Shown piece after piece: positions 45,448-57,922 of a stretch of DNA of 64,000 bases. Every line of letters begins with the position of its first letter. Position 1 is the first letter of the stretch. Below the pieces are notes generated by a model. It had not been told where the DNA came from. It saw nothing but the letters and a program-made list of their open reading frames with translations, and ran no database searches. Source of the stretch: Dichomitus squalens LYAD-421 SS1 (lineage: Eukaryota; Basidiomycota; Agaricomycetes; Polyporales; Polyporaceae); assembly GCF_000275845.1 (NCBI RefSeq), contig NW_006766888.1:456622-520621 (forward strand), in the 5' to 3' direction. The translations under genes and the position numbers were made by a program.

Positions 45448-45935
45448 TGGCGTAGGTATAGACAGTCCCTTTAGAATCTCATGGATCTATTGGATTGTCT
45501 CCTTCCCTCTACGACCATGATCTTCGCGTTTTCGGACGGAGATTACTTCTGTAGCATACAACCACGCTGGATCCCTTAGATGTGTTACGGACTCCGGATT
45601 AGACATACTCTCGTACCTGCTTGATTGCATAATGCGTCCTATGCTGCAGATCAGTTACAGTCTCACGCCTACCCTAGCCACTCGTTCCGATCTTCGAACC
45701 CCGCACTTGAAGTCCACGATGTCAGAAACCTGCCTAACCTTGAGGTTTCTGGCCGCAGGCGGACAGTCAATCCCTTGCCAATGTATCTATCTCCCTTGAC
45801 ACTACCTTACATCAATTAAGAGCTCGCGGTCCTGCCACGCCCATCGTGACGGCGCCGCAGTTGTACTTGGTACAGCGTGAAGAAGATCTGTACACTCCGC
45901 TTTGCTGCTAATCATGATTAGCAGTTATGACGATT
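45448..45935. other. Intergenic
   Basis: No recognised feature between the Kre9-like gene and the F-box relic. Confidence 0.55.
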
Positions 45936-46600
45936 ACTGACCATATGGCTCGCAGTCACACCTAGCGCGTCGCGTACGAAACTCGTCTTCTATGACATAC
46001 CATCGACGTCGACTGTTCGGTGAAGTGGCTGAAACACCGTCTCGTCCTACCAACCACTGTGCTTCTGCATGTCCACAATTCCAGGAGCATGGTCGCAACC
46101 TCTCGTCTACTTGTAGAGCATGCTTAGCAGACGGATGTGTGTCCGGCTGGAGCACCATCAACAATCTCGAGAGGTTGCGGTCTGAATTCTCGGCCGCCCT
46201 GCCAATACTATAGGAGCTGCACCTGGATGTCGAGATAGACATCTACGAACGTTCCAACTGGGTCCTTCCCGAGCTCTCTTCGACATCTAAATGTGTCATT
46301 CACCTGCCATTCGCTCCCTGAAGCTAGAGGGTCAGTCGGACTGGGTCTCCCCTGGACATACCTGCCTCCTAAGAAGCTCTCAGAACTAGGCGGTAATCAA
46401 CATTCGCTTGCTCAAGGGATTACCGCGAGCGACGTACCCAACGATTCACTGGCCTCTACTGTCACGGTTGTAAAGGCCGGCCCCAAATTTCCGGTCCCGA
46501 GCGACGGGCGCTCTCTCCCGACGTACACTCTGGCAGTGGCCCTGCCCTATACAGTATTTTTCTTCGTACCACCCATTACACTCTTCCTGCACCTATTCTG
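45936..46600 (+). pseudogene. F-box gene relic
   Basis: The DNA matches parts of F-box paralogue 1, for example GGCTCGCAGTCACAC, CGACGTCGACTGTTCG and GTGGCTGAAAC, then a stretch equivalent to the SRLLVEHAGRI region and the LPAIRSLKLEG region. The segment coding for RVCSYW is deleted, and frame shifts and stops break every reading frame. The F-box start and C-terminal half are missing or too changed to see. It lies between intact paralogues, so it is a decayed member of the local family. Confidence 0.75.
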
Positions 46601-47452
46601 ATCTGCTGTAGTATGCAAACTAATTGAAACTTTCCCATCACCTTGAATGTCTACTGGTGCGGAGGGACAGAAGCCGTGGTCGTTCGGAATGAATCGCGTT
46701 GGAGGCTCCAACAACATGGTGCCCGCCCACCCCTCGCCTAGACCTCGTAGCTGCCACGTCCTTGAGTTTGGCTACGCTGAGTCTCCTAGTCCAACCAACA
46801 TAGAAATCTTGAAAGCTGATCATTTGTGGCGTCGCCCCGTTGTCGTAGCGCCGGCGGCCCACAGACAGAAACAGATTGCCACAGCAATACTTACGAATGG
46901 TTGTAGCTCGATCGTTTGTGTTCTACCGCCGCAGCGGATGAGACATCGGAGGGGTATGCTGGCATTTCATTGACATGCCAGGCGGACCAGACCTGCTTCG
47001 CTCAGCAAGACCTTGGATTGTCATTGGTGTACGCTCCCTTGTGTAGGCTTGGTCTTGATACGCACTGATAGGGACATTGGGCTGCAAACCGTCCCTGTTG
47101 CTGTTCAGTCCCGCGCAGGGACCAGGGTGCTCTCTTGAAGGCGTTATATCGTCTATGGTCTTTCTATCATTAATCTCATTCTCGGTTTGTTCCAGGATCC
47201 TCCTTGAAGCGGTACCGTGCAATGGCAATATGGTCCGCAATATGCGAGAACACTACACACAAAGCCTTTCTTGATCGTCCCTCGGTGCGCATCAGCCTCA
47301 TCCTGTACCCGAAGGACTTTCGCAGTCGGGGCCAAAGAGCCAGAGTCATCAATGCACCAGAGAGAAAGAGGTTACCCAAGTACTCACGAATGATATATAT
47401 ATATATATAAGGGCAATACTACAACCAACTCGCGGCTAATCAACTGCTCCAG
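46601..47452. other. Intergenic, promoter of F-box 2
   Basis: Nothing coding recognised. It ends with an (AT)n tract and TATA box. Confidence 0.55.
47393..47410 (+). promoter_or_regulatory. (AT)n tract / TATA box of F-box gene 2
   Basis: Alternating AT followed by AA, 43 bp before the ATG at 47453, the same spacing as the TATTTAA of paralogue 1. Confidence 0.5.
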
Positions 47453-49247
47453 ATGGGTTCCCTCCTGCTCACCCGTCCTAACGCTACGAGAAAAAACGGT
47501 ACGTGATTGAGATCCGTGCCTACGCAATCATCCTGACAGAGGACTGTATCTCCTAGGCCCCGTCGTGATCACCTCCCACATCAACAAGCTTCCACCCGAA
47601 TTACTCTCGCGAATCTTCCACGACATCCAGGAAGAGAAGGAAGAGAACTTTACCGAAATCACTCAATTGACAACACAGTGGCTGGCAATCTTACGGGTCT
47701 GCTCTTACTGGCGCGATGTTGCGCACGCAACTCCTCTCCTGTGGCGTACCATCGAAATCGACCGTTCGATGGAGTGGCTGAAACGCTGCCTCACCCGATC
47801 TGCCACCGCACCTTTGCGTCTGCGTTTCCACCATCCTAGTAGAATGGCCACAGCGTCTCGTCTACTGGTGGAACATGCAGGACGGATCCAGGGTATCCGC
47901 GTGTCCGGCCGGGAGACCGTCAAGGAGCTCAAGAGTCTCCGGCTCTTACTCGTGGTAACCTTGCCTGTTCTAGAGGAGCTACAAGTGTATGTTGAAGACG
48001 CATATCGATTGGAAGACAGGTTCGTCCTTCCCCAGCACCTCGACGTCGACGTCGGTCACCTGCCTGCCATTCGCACTTTGAAACTGGAGGGCGTGCGTTT
48101 TCCCTGGACGTACCCGCTTCCCCGCTATCTCCACACCCTGGAACTCAGGTGGACATCTATGTCCTTGGGCTTGTACCGGAACGACAGAAGGAAGGACCAG
48201 ACCACGCTCAGCGACATCTTAGATGCTCTGGAAGCATGTCAGTCTCTGGAGCATATCGCTCTCTACTGCGCTTTGCCGAGAAAGCTCCACGGAGAGAACC
48301 AGCGTGTGCGCCGGGACCGCTTTATTACGTGGCCTAATCTCCGTAGTGCCCTCATCGGCGGCGAAGGGAGGATGGGAGAAGATGAATTCGATACCGATGC
48401 GATACGCCCCGTCTTGGAACATATTCGATTCCCCGAGAGGTGTGACTTCCGCCTGGAGATCGAAAGCGACGTACCCAGCCCTTACACCGACTGCCTTCCC
48501 GACGACCCATTGTGTATCCCTCATCTAGAGAAAGCCGTTGAAGCAGCATGGAATGGCCCAAGGCTCTTCAGCTGCCGAACGGCTTCGGCTGCGCCGGTGG
48601 ATCACTGTTTTGACTGCCGGGAGCGGCAGCTAGTGCAGGGACAGCTGAGAGTCGACATGGACGTGATTGCATATTGGCGTCATGACGAGCAACAAACGGG
48701 GTGGGAGGACCGCGCGCTTGCGGACTTCTGCCGTATTCTGGGTCTGGCCTGCTTGAGGAAGCTTGCGGTGGCGCAAGGACCGAGTGCGCAGGGGTTTGTG
48801 ACGGCGTTCTGGGCCTTCCCCTCCGTTACGGAGCTGTCGCTTGAACACGACTTTTCGAGGAACGCAGAAGCAGAATCCGTCCACAATTTCTTGTTCGCCC
48901 TAGCCGGAGGTGTAATGCCGTCCGATGCGTGGAATTCTCCTATGTCACAGGGATCAGGGCCAAAGGAGGGACAAGAGACCAACGTGCCTTTGAGGAACCT
49001 GCAGAGCCTGCGATTACTCAAGATTGCATGGTACGATGACCTGGCGGATGACATAGAACGGTGCTTGTGGTCTCGCGTTGCAGGCGGCGCGGAGAACTTG
49101 AAAGAGCTGCACATCCATGTTCATCGCGCACGGAAGTGGGTCAAGGAGGAGAGGAGATGGGAAGTTGGGCCGGCTCTGTCAGCTGAGAAGGAGTTACGAT
49201 TAAGAAATTTAGAGCGCTGGGTGGGTGGTCCTGTCATGATCTCCTGA
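47453..49247 (+). CDS. F-box protein with LRR-like C-terminus (paralogue 2)
   Basis: Two exons, 47453-47498 and 47557-49247, give 578 aa. The short first exon codes MGSLLLTRPNATRKN. The F-box follows as INKLPPELLSRIFHDIQEEK up to RVCSYWRDVAHATPLLWRTI. The body aligns with paralogue 1 along its length, for example MATASRLLVEHAGRIQGIRV, HLPAIRTLKLEGV and EDRALADFCRILG. It ends shortly after LHIHVHRARKWV, with LERWVGGPVMIS. Role as for paralogue 1: a likely substrate adaptor of an SCF ubiquitin ligase, target unknown. Confidence 0.87.
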
Positions 49248-49892
49248 CCGCGAGTGACGGTGATGACTGTAATTACCTGGATCGTAGACCGGTGCAATTG
49301 ACGAGAGACTTTGCTGTTGACGTGTTCCGGTCAGCAAGACGGCAGTTCTTTTGTGCCGAGCGGCTGTATCAAATGACTCTTCGACGCTGCCCGTCCAACC
49401 TCGTTTCGCCTAATGTCGCGTGGTGGCAGGTAGGAAGCGACGTTGTTGAGGATATGGCAAGCCCACCGTCCTATGGTGGGGCGTTTGCGGAAGGGTGTAG
49501 CCGAGCTTCATGTTCATCGCGAATGATGTGTCCTCGAAAAGGATGTCCTCCGACTGCCACTATCGATATATTCGATAACAAACCGCGGGTTGAAGTCACT
49601 GCGTAACCGGAACCGAAGGCTGATTGAGACATCATTGGCATATGATCCATGAGAACCCTTGCAAGGCTGCTTAGCTTGTTACGTTTATTTCATACCACAA
49701 TCGCCCATTCTCAATGCCTCAAGCGAAGTGGCTTCCGCGCTGGGATACGAAAGCTGCAAACAGGAAGAATCATCGTTTCGGCAACCAATCATGAAAAAAG
49801 CGCATCGACATGCACGCACCGGAGTCGTATTTGAAGAGCAGGAACAGATGGGACAGAGGAAACGTCGTCGTACTACTCTCCTTCGGGACTCT
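49248..49892. other. Intergenic between F-box 2 and F-box 3
   Basis: No gene recognised. GTATTTGAAGAGCAG near 49832 resembles the TATA region of paralogue 1. Confidence 0.55.
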
Positions 49893-51667
49893 ATGGCTAC
49901 CTCCGCCACTCACGATGATAGCGGTACGTTCACCTCCTGGATATTATCGCGAGCTGGAACTCATAAGACACAGCCGGAGGGCTGAAGTCGGCTTTCGCGT
50001 CCATTCACGCCCTCCCTACTGAGCTATTAAGTCAAGTCTTCGAGTACGCACAAGAGTGCACAAGAGACGACCATACCACTGCAACCCCCAGACCAGCCCA
50101 TGTGTGGCTCACCGCCCGCCTAGTCTGTAAGACCTGGCGGCAGGCCATGGATAACCACCATCGCCTCTGGGCAACAATCGACGTCTACGGCTCGAGGCAT
50201 TCGTTGGACTGGGTGAGACTCTGTCTTGCTAACTCCGGCTCGGTGGACCTGGATGTGCGCTTCCACGCTCCCGAGCGCATGCCTCCGGCGTGTGGCGCGC
50301 TGTTCCTGCATACAGGACGCATCCGGTCGATCGCGGTATACCAGGAAGACACTGTCGCTGCACTGGGTGACCTGCAGGGACTGTTTGACCGCACCCTACC
50401 GAAGCTGACACAGTTGATTCTCATCAGCGAATGGCACAGTGATGCATATCCGCGCTTTGTACTCACCGAACTCCTCGACATCCGCCCCGACCGCGTCCCC
50501 GCCCTCCGCGCCCTCCACATGAACGGCGTATTCCTCCCGTGGACCTCCGCCCTCCTGCCGAACCTGCGGGTCCTGACCTGTCACGGCTGGTCGCTGGATC
50601 ACAACACAATGGACGACGCCCTCGACGTCGCCCTCCCCCGCTTCCTCGCCATCCTCTCCGCCTGCCAGTCGCTCGAGCACCTCTCCATCAACGTCAACTC
50701 CGCCAAGCCGCACATCCTCAACGCGAACGATTCCCGGCTGGATGGCCCGATCCCGACGGCCGCGCTCCCGAACCTCCGCACCTTCGACCTCACATGTTGT
50801 GTGGACGACGCGGACATCCTCTTCGACGTCCTCTCGCACGTCCGCTTCTCCGAGCGCTGCGCGATCGCCCTCCGCTGCGGCACGCACTGTCGCGAGGCGG
50901 GCCGCGTCGGCGAAATGTTCCCCAACGACCCGGACAACTACCCCATCTTGCGCACCGCGGTGGACGCGACCTGGCACGGCCCCGCGGGCTTCAGCTGCAA
51001 GGCCCCCGGCACCGGGGGCGGGTCCGGCGGCGAGCTCGTCGTCGACGTCGACTGTGATACCTGCTGGGCGCGGAGGCACCGCGCCGACCCCTACCCGGTG
51101 CTCGCCGAGTTTTGCGCGTACCTTGAGCGTGCCCCGCTGACGACGTTGGCCATCGAGTGGCCGGTCAAGCAAGGAGCATACGCGGACGTCTTCCGGACGT
51201 TCCCCGCCCTCGAGCACCTGACGGTCGACTTCGGGCGGGATTCGGCCCTGAAGAAGATCCGCAAACTCCTGCGCGCCCTGAAGGAGGGCGCGACCTCGTC
51301 CTCCTCCGAGGGCGTGGTGCTTCCGGACTTGCGCACCTTGCGGCTTGACAAAGTCGGCCCTCTCGAGGAGGTCCCTCAGGCTCCCCAGGACTTGCATGGC
51401 TCGCAGGCTCCTCAGGTCGGTCGTTGCGAGAAGATCCAACATATCCTTTCAGAGTGCTTGCTCGCCCGCATGGAGCGCGGTGCGAGAGGGCTTGCTTCCG
51501 AACGGTGTTGGAGACAGGGGCTAAAGCTGGACACGGTGAACGGCCACTTCGGGATCGTCGTCAGCGGCTATCGCTATCGGCCGGTTAGAGCAACAACCCG
51601 CGCCCAGGTGGACGCCCTTCTTTCTGCACATCACGAGGGCGCGCCGGGTGACGGGATCGATGTCTGA
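49893..51667 (+). CDS. F-box protein with LRR-like C-terminus (paralogue 3, diverged)
   Basis: Two exons: 49893-49923 (MATSATHDDS) and 49974-51667, giving 574 aa. The F-box reads IHALPTELLSQVFEYAQEC up to RLVCKTWRQAMDNHHRLWAT. The overall plan matches paralogues 1 and 2: SLDWVRLCLANSG, LHTGRIRSIAVY, VPALRALHMNGVFLPWTSAL and EFCAYLERAPLTTLAIEW. Sequence identity is clearly lower. The coding GC is higher than in paralogue 2. A short first exon split by an intron of about 50 nt is kept in all three genes. Confidence 0.85.
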
Positions 51668-52185
51668 AAGCTACCTGCCCGACGTCCTGCGACGATACAT
51701 ATGAGTGGATGAGCTCGTGCATTACTGATTAGTCAACTGTACTCACATCCTTGTACCGATTGGAACAATCAGAAAAAGTCGACAACGCAAGCTTGACAAA
51801 TGCGACTCCAGGAGTGCCAACTGACTTACGCACGCGCTTCACGAACAGTGGTCAAGAAGACGTCATGATAGTAGCGAAAGTCCGTAATGCGATACAGTCG
51901 TGGGTGATAGATATAAGGGAGAAGAGGAAACCAGAGTAACAACACAACGCGCGCCAGGCAGAACAGCCCAACCAACTGCCCAGTCCAATGTCCGGAGTTG
52001 CGCTATGATAACATTACCCGGCGCGTGTAAGTTTGCGTAGAGCCCTGCCCCCGAGCGCCCAACCGATGTCGGCGTTGCGCCGCCCCATCCGTGGCGCAGT
52101 AGTATGTATCATACACGTCAATCACCAGCCCGCACGGGCGCATGGAAACGCGCCACGTTCCTGAGAAAGGCAAGAGTAGATGCGC
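51668..52185. other. Intergenic between convergent genes
   Basis: No gene recognised. Confidence 0.6.
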
Positions 52186-53179
52186 TTATGCGTGGTTGTG
52201 CGCCCCAAAGGCGTTGTGGTTGTCCGTGTAGGGGTAGTGGCCCTGGGTGAGGAGACCCTCCTTCGCCTCGTACGTGCCGGAGGTGGTGGGGTTGAGACGG
52301 AACTCGTGGCGGTACTCGCGCTCCTCCTCGAGCTGGTCGTAGTAGCGGCGGATGATGACGATGATGTCTAGATTGGGGGGAAAAAGTGACAAGTCAGCAA
52401 TGCCACACATACGGAGACGTTGGACGGGAGCATGTGAGACAGGACTGTGGCGCGCGGGGAATAGATAGAAACCCGGGTATACGGGAGGCGATGAAGACTC
52501 GGGCATCGCGGGCAGGAGATAGCAACCCCCGGAAGACGTGTATGCAAGTGGAGGGATACTCACAGAGCTCGATGAGCCACTCGATGACGACGTAGACGGT
52601 GTACCCGATCTTCTGGCCGAGGGAGAGATGCGACTGTGTGCAGACCTGCTCGTTGTTGATCGTCACGCAAATCGGCTTGTGGTTGTAGGTTGCGAAGAGG
52701 GTGAAGCCCGCAGCAACCGTGCCGAGGATGAAGATGAAGATGGTCATGAACGAGTACGCCTTCACCATGCGGCGGTTGCGAATAATCGAACCAACGAAGC
52801 TGCATGAAAGTCAGGTCGAGTGGTTGAACAAGCCGTAGGACGAGACGCACCCGAAGAAGGACATGAGAGCAATCAGGGTGAAGATGAGGCCACCAACGAT
52901 GATCCCCCACTTGTACTTGTGGGCAACGGCATCGAACGCTTGCTTGTCGTTTTCATTGAGGTTTTTCTCAACCTCATCGAGCCTGTTGTTGTCGATCACT
53001 AGAGGTAGTCATGTCGGTCAGGTTCTGCATTTGCATACATCAATCCACAACGATGTGTACTCACGGAACAGCAAGTACCAAGCAAGCGCGGCAGATAGAC
53101 CGGAGGCAAGGAAGGAGAGCAGGGAGAAGAAGAAGACCGCTGCGCGGACGGGGATGCAGCAGCAGAAGTGCTTGGACAT
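52186..53179 (-). CDS. Four-helix integral membrane protein of unknown function
   Basis: Four exons (53179-53065, 52998-52851, 52799-52564, 52367-52186) give 226 aa. A Cys-rich start (MSKHFCCCIPVRAAVFFFSL) leads into helix 1. Helix 2 is WGIIVGGLIFTLIALMSFFG, helix 3 SFMTIFIFILGTVAAGFTLF, and helix 4 IGYTVYVVIEWLIEL. Between helices 1 and 2 is a charged loop (RLDEVEKNLNENDKQAF); between 3 and 4 an outer loop carries ICVTINNEQVC, with two Cys that may pair. The C-terminus is polar and His/Asn-rich. The Cys triplet next to the membrane could be palmitoylated. The layout recalls tetraspanin-like or MARVEL-type proteins, but I do not recognise the exact family. Confidence 0.8.
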
Positions 53180-55145
53180 GGTGTCTTGCTCCGTGGGCGT
53201 CTTAGGTGCTGCTTTGCGTGGGCGGCGGATTAGAAGAGTGAGTAAAGGTCGTGAGGCAGAGGAGGGAGAAGAGGTAGAGCGGAACTCTCTGCTGCGGAAA
53301 GGGAGAAGGGAAGGAGGAGGAGGGGGTAGGACAGGGGCGGGTTCTGTGCGGACATGTCTTATAATCTTGGACAGGGAAGTGATGGCGATGAGCAGGCGGG
53401 TAGGGTGTCCGGGCTGTGTCCATACTGAGCCAGACGCCCGCCCTCACCCCTGCCCGCTGCACCGCCCATCGCAGCGCCCGCCGCCTCTTCTCCCACTGCC
53501 ATCCCGCCGGTCCCAGTGTACCTGTGCTCGTCAACATATTCTGCATTGTTCAACTGCCGCTGGCGGCGCAGGGCCCAATATCTCATATGTTCACTTTATC
53601 CGTCGTGGGCGTAGGGCAGCGGAGGCTAGCCTCAGGAGGTGTCAATGATCTACCGACTGTAGCGCGCCGGTATCGGATTGGGCCAAACAAGGTCGATATC
53701 CGCTGCGCCTCCTGGCGAATCGCAAAGATATGGACCGATCTCCCATTCGTCATAAGACTGGTGCATGCGGAATACATCCACCCGGGCACGCGCGGACGTA
53801 CTAAGGCTATCGACTATCATGAAGGCTTACGTCGTCCTCGAACTGTTGCCTGCAGCTCTGCTCAATCTGCAGATGCGACTTTGACGGGGCCCCATATACG
53901 CGGAGTGCCACAGAATGTGCCAGCAGTACTGACCACTGGGCTCTCGGCCCTCCATCTTTTGCAAAACGCTGTGAGACTCCGGTTGTCTCAGGACCTCACG
54001 AGTGTTCACTTTTGTATTATGATTCTCTTAGTCGTCTTGTCTCACTGCTCTGGCGGCTCGTCGGCTCTTCCGGGGTTATCAGCCATTGGCGAGTCGTTAC
54101 ACTACGCCGCCCGCGGCGAAGCCCCACACCGTTTTGCAATAGCGATGGTCGTCACGACGAGGCGTGCCTCGCTCCGGTGCGCTCGGAGTACTCGGAGGGG
54201 TAACCGAGCGAGCAGTCGGCCTCGTCCCCACTGTCAATTTCTTGTCAGCTGACGCCCTGCCAGCAGCTGCATGCACCCTACAATCGACGCTTGACCCCTC
54301 GTGTCGCCTTGCTTATCGATGCTCGCCGGTCAAGCGAGCCAGCTGAATCGCATTCCGAAGCATTCAGGCATACCAAGCCGCAGCAGAAGACCGCAACGTG
54401 CGGGCTTCGTGGGCTTGTACGTGCCCTGTTAGTGCAGCCCAGTGCACAGCGCTGCGGTGCGGCTGTCAAGACTTGCCGTTTTGGGTGGCGGCCATCGCCC
54501 GCGCAGTGGCAGCTCGTCGTCTGCGGATGTACAAAGTCCTTTCGTCGATCTGTTGCGAGTCCCCAGGCAGGTGCGTCAGACTGGGCCAGGCCCACAGTTG
54601 AAGCGGCCAAGTGTGGTCGACCCACGTGAGTTAGTATCGACGAGGCAGACATCAGAGTCGATCGCTATATTGCCTATACAACGCCAGAGCCCACAACAGT
54701 TGGCGCTCGCATAGTTTGCATATGAGTGGGGATAGGCAGCGCCCGCTAGCCGATGTTCTGCTTATATAACGATAGCGCTCAGAGATAGTCTTCCGCTCTC
54801 ATCTACCCGACCTCGATGTTCGACTCCGATGAGGCGCTCTCGAGGATCTTGGTGGTATTATGGGACTTCCAACGGTTTGTTCCCCTCACAGGCAGGATAA
54901 ACCGTAGTACAGATGTGTAAGAAGTATTATATGCATTGTGAATTGTTTCGCTTGGCCGAGATGAGCATGGCTCACTCCAGTGTAGGACATGAAGGCACAG
55001 CGACCACTACCGCTCTGGTCGGTGGCTGAGAGGCGCTTAATCCTCTCCCCCTTCCCAGTGGGCATGGCGCTTACATTCTTTTGCGCTCTGAGCGTGTTTT
55101 GAGCCTGGGATGCTCACTCAAAAGTTGTAGGGAATGACGTGTAGA

Positions 55146-55229
55146 ACATATTCTCTCGTGTAGATTTTCAATTCTTACAATATCTCGAGAACTAGGCTCC
55201 AACTTGAAAATCGCCACGAGAGAACTTGT
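55146..55229. repeat. Imperfect 26-bp inverted repeat with 32-base loop
   Basis: Arms 55146-55171 and 55204-55229 share TTCTCTCGTG and GATTTTCAA on opposite strands, with about four mismatches. It may be a solo remnant of a small inverted-repeat element. Confidence 0.75.
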
Positions 55230-56498
55230 GCATTCAATGTCTAAGATACCCCTTCACCACTCTGCTCGGTCGTAATGGGAGGTTTCGGGGAGAGATCTTT
55301 CTTTTACACGTTGACCGCCCTTCAGCCACCAGCATTCCATTTGGCCGTCCTGCCGTCTGATCAAGCCGTAGATTATCATGCAATTCGAGCCCCGAGGCAT
55401 AAGCGAAGGCCGGGCGCTCTGACGCGCGCCTCCTCGGTTAACCCGGGCGCTGCCTATCCCCAATATGAGCGAAGGCTATGCAGGAAGGTCTCAGGCTTCC
55501 TGCCTCAGCACGCTTCGTCAGCTTGGATTCGAGGCTCTCCGCAGCCGCAGCCTTTGCTGTCATAACGCACGACGTCCGTGAGACACTGACAGTGGATATC
55601 TGATTAGCCATTGCTTGTGTACCATGCGTAGATGTCCCCACTGTCATTGCCTTTCGAGAGGCAGTGGTTTGTGGCATTCTCACTTGCAAGTCAGATTCGT
55701 CTGTTCACGCCAAGATCCCCGCGCTCGTGGTCTCATTTTGAAACGACGCTACCTACGAGAGGCGAGTGCTGTCGCTCCTCCCTTGCTCTTGGCACCGAAC
55801 ATTGAGCCAGACCTCCAGTTTGCTCGCATCCCGGTGTCTCGGGAGGGGCGTAGTACAAGGGTTGCTTCCTTGGTACTGGCACATCTGCAAAGCAAGGCAG
55901 GTGGACACTTTTCATGCGATTGAACTACCAAACCGAGGATACAGCAGGATTTGCATAGGTTGACCACAACTTTGAGGCGTCGAATGGGGGCATTAGCGCC
56001 AGGCAGCCCAAGCCTGTCTCGCGCCGGTCGGGCCGTGGCCATCAGCTCAAATTCTGCGTTGCGCATAGTCGTGACCAGCATCCTCCGTCTCGCGACGCCT
56101 ACACCACACGAGCTTCTCAGGATCTTCCGGTCGTAGCATATGCCTGTGGGGCAACATGTTCGCCCAGGATGCGGTCGTCATCGGTGCCATCCGCACCTGA
56201 CGTCGCCTTCCTTCCTCTCTAGGGCCCGCCTGTGTTCTCCCATACCGAATGCGGCGATCCCGTTCGCAAGTGTGCGCGAGCGTGCCTTCTAAAAACGCCG
56301 AGAATAGCTCTTTAATGCGAAACGTGAGGTTGACGGCTCTGCGGGTGCGGTCACGTCTACCTGGTTTGCGTCAGACTTCTAGGACGAGCGAGATATACGC
56401 GTGAGTTTCTCCGCATGCTCCTTTCCCGGGGTAGTGCGTCGTTCACGTTCTCTTGATTCTTGCAGCACGACACTGCCTCTATGTTTACGACCTCCGGC

Positions 56499-56505
56499 TA
56501 TATAA
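56499..56505 (+). promoter_or_regulatory. TATA box of the GH12 gene
   Basis: TATATAA lies 113-119 bp before the ATG at 56618, a normal distance for a fungal gene with a 5' UTR of about 80 bp. Confidence 0.5.
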
Positions 56506-56617
56506 CAACGCCGTCCGACTGTCCCTAGCCTCTTCATCCTCTTGGACACCTCTCAAAAGAGACCCTAACCGGACAATCCTTGCCAAACTATCCGCGTACC
56601 CTCGGCCAACGGCAGCG

Positions 56618-57571
56618 ATGTTTTCCAAAGCACTCGCATTCCTTGTGCTTTCCGTACCCCTCCTCGCGACCGCGGCTCCGGCGGAGCTCGCGAAGCGCCA
56701 GGTCGACACGTCCTCGCACTGCGGCCAGTGGGACACCGTGACCGCGGGTCAGTACGAGCTCCTCCTCGACCAATGGGGCGCGTCCGGCGCGACGTCTGGC
56801 CAGCAATGCGCCAACCTTGTTAGCTTGAGCGGGAGCACGATCTCGTGGAAGACGACGTGGACGTGGACGGGCGGCTCGGGCGTGAAGAGCTTCACGAACA
56901 TACAGCTCAACCAGGGCATCAACAAGCAGCTCAGCGCGATCTCGAGCATTCCCGTGCGTCATCTCTGCCCCCGTGTGCTTTTCGGGTGTTGTTGCTCACT
57001 AGCGTGCGCGGATCATGTCAGACGACTTGGACGTGGTCGCAGTCCGCCTCGGGCTCGGTCGTCGCGGACGTCGCGTACGACCTCTTCACGTCCAACTCTG
57101 CGGGCGGCTCGAACGTGAACGAGATCATGATCTGGCTCGCCAACTTCAACGCTGGCCCCATCTCGTCCCAGTACGGCTCGGACGGCAAGCCCGTCCCCGT
57201 CGCGTCCAATCTCTCGCTCGCGGGCCACACCTGGAACCTCTACTCGGGCTCGAACGGCGCTAATGCCGTCTTCTCGTTCCTGCCCACGTCGGGCACGATC
57301 ACGAGCTTCAGCGGGGATATCAAGGCGTTCTTCGACGTGAGTCTTCCTCGGTTGATGTTTCAGGGCAGATGGGTGACTGAGCGTCCCATGTAGTACCTGG
57401 TGCAGCATGAGGGTGTGAGTTCGTCGCAGTATCTAGTCACCGCGCAGGCTGGTACGGAGCCCACTTCTGGGTCTGCTACTCTTACCACGTAAGTGCTCCT
57501 GGAGGTCACTCTGTGTACCGTCTGCTGATGGCGTCACGTGTAGGTCTGCTTACAGCTTGGCTATCAACTAA
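56618..57571 (+). CDS. Glycoside hydrolase family 12 endoglucanase/xyloglucanase
   Basis: Four exons (56618-56953, 57022-57336, 57394-57488, 57544-57571) give 257 aa. A signal peptide (MFSKALAFLVLSVPLLATAA) is followed by a Lys-Arg site that fits Kex2 cleavage. The mature start has HCGQWDTVTAGQYELLLDQW. NEIMIWLANF contains the nucleophile Glu of GH12. The acid/base Glu lies in TAQAGTEP near the C-terminus. SGHTW-like and SSQYL motifs fit as well. These secreted enzymes cut beta-1,4-glucan or xyloglucan in plant walls by a retaining mechanism. No carbohydrate-binding module is present. The last exon is 28 bp. Confidence 0.93.
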
Positions 57572-57922
57572 GAAGTTGCGAAGCCGAATCTCTGTATCTC
57601 CACGGTCTTATCACAAATTCCAGGTGTTCTACGACCGTACTGCCATCGAGCTTAACCGGACATAAGATAATCCTTACTAATTTCAACCGCACTCGTCCCG
57701 TTACACGGAGTCTCCCAGACATTCCCTTCGTTGCCATCGGACAGTACCCACTAACGCTCGATGGGACTATTTCGTATGGTTCCCAGCACATATGAACATT
57801 CGCTCCGCATGACACACGCAACGTCACATCAATTCAAAGCGAACGACGATGCATTGCACTCTACATTAACCATTGACTAAGACTAAGATATGACCCCTTG
57901 GACGGAACAGTAACGAAGAAGC

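Larger units (their letters stand above)
53180..56617. other. Long intergenic stretch, 3.4 kb, no supported gene
   Basis: Only short open frames on both strands. A TATATAA-like box at about 54763 followed by an ATG at 54816 opens a 34-codon frame (MFDSDEALSRILVVLWDFQR...) that then stops; it could be the 5' end of a lost gene. A hairpin lies at 55146-55229. Confidence 0.5.

Noticed and set aside
50396..51442. 348-codon minus-strand frame
   Set aside because: Antisense of F-box paralogue 3, Val/Glu/Arg-rich as expected for a shadow.
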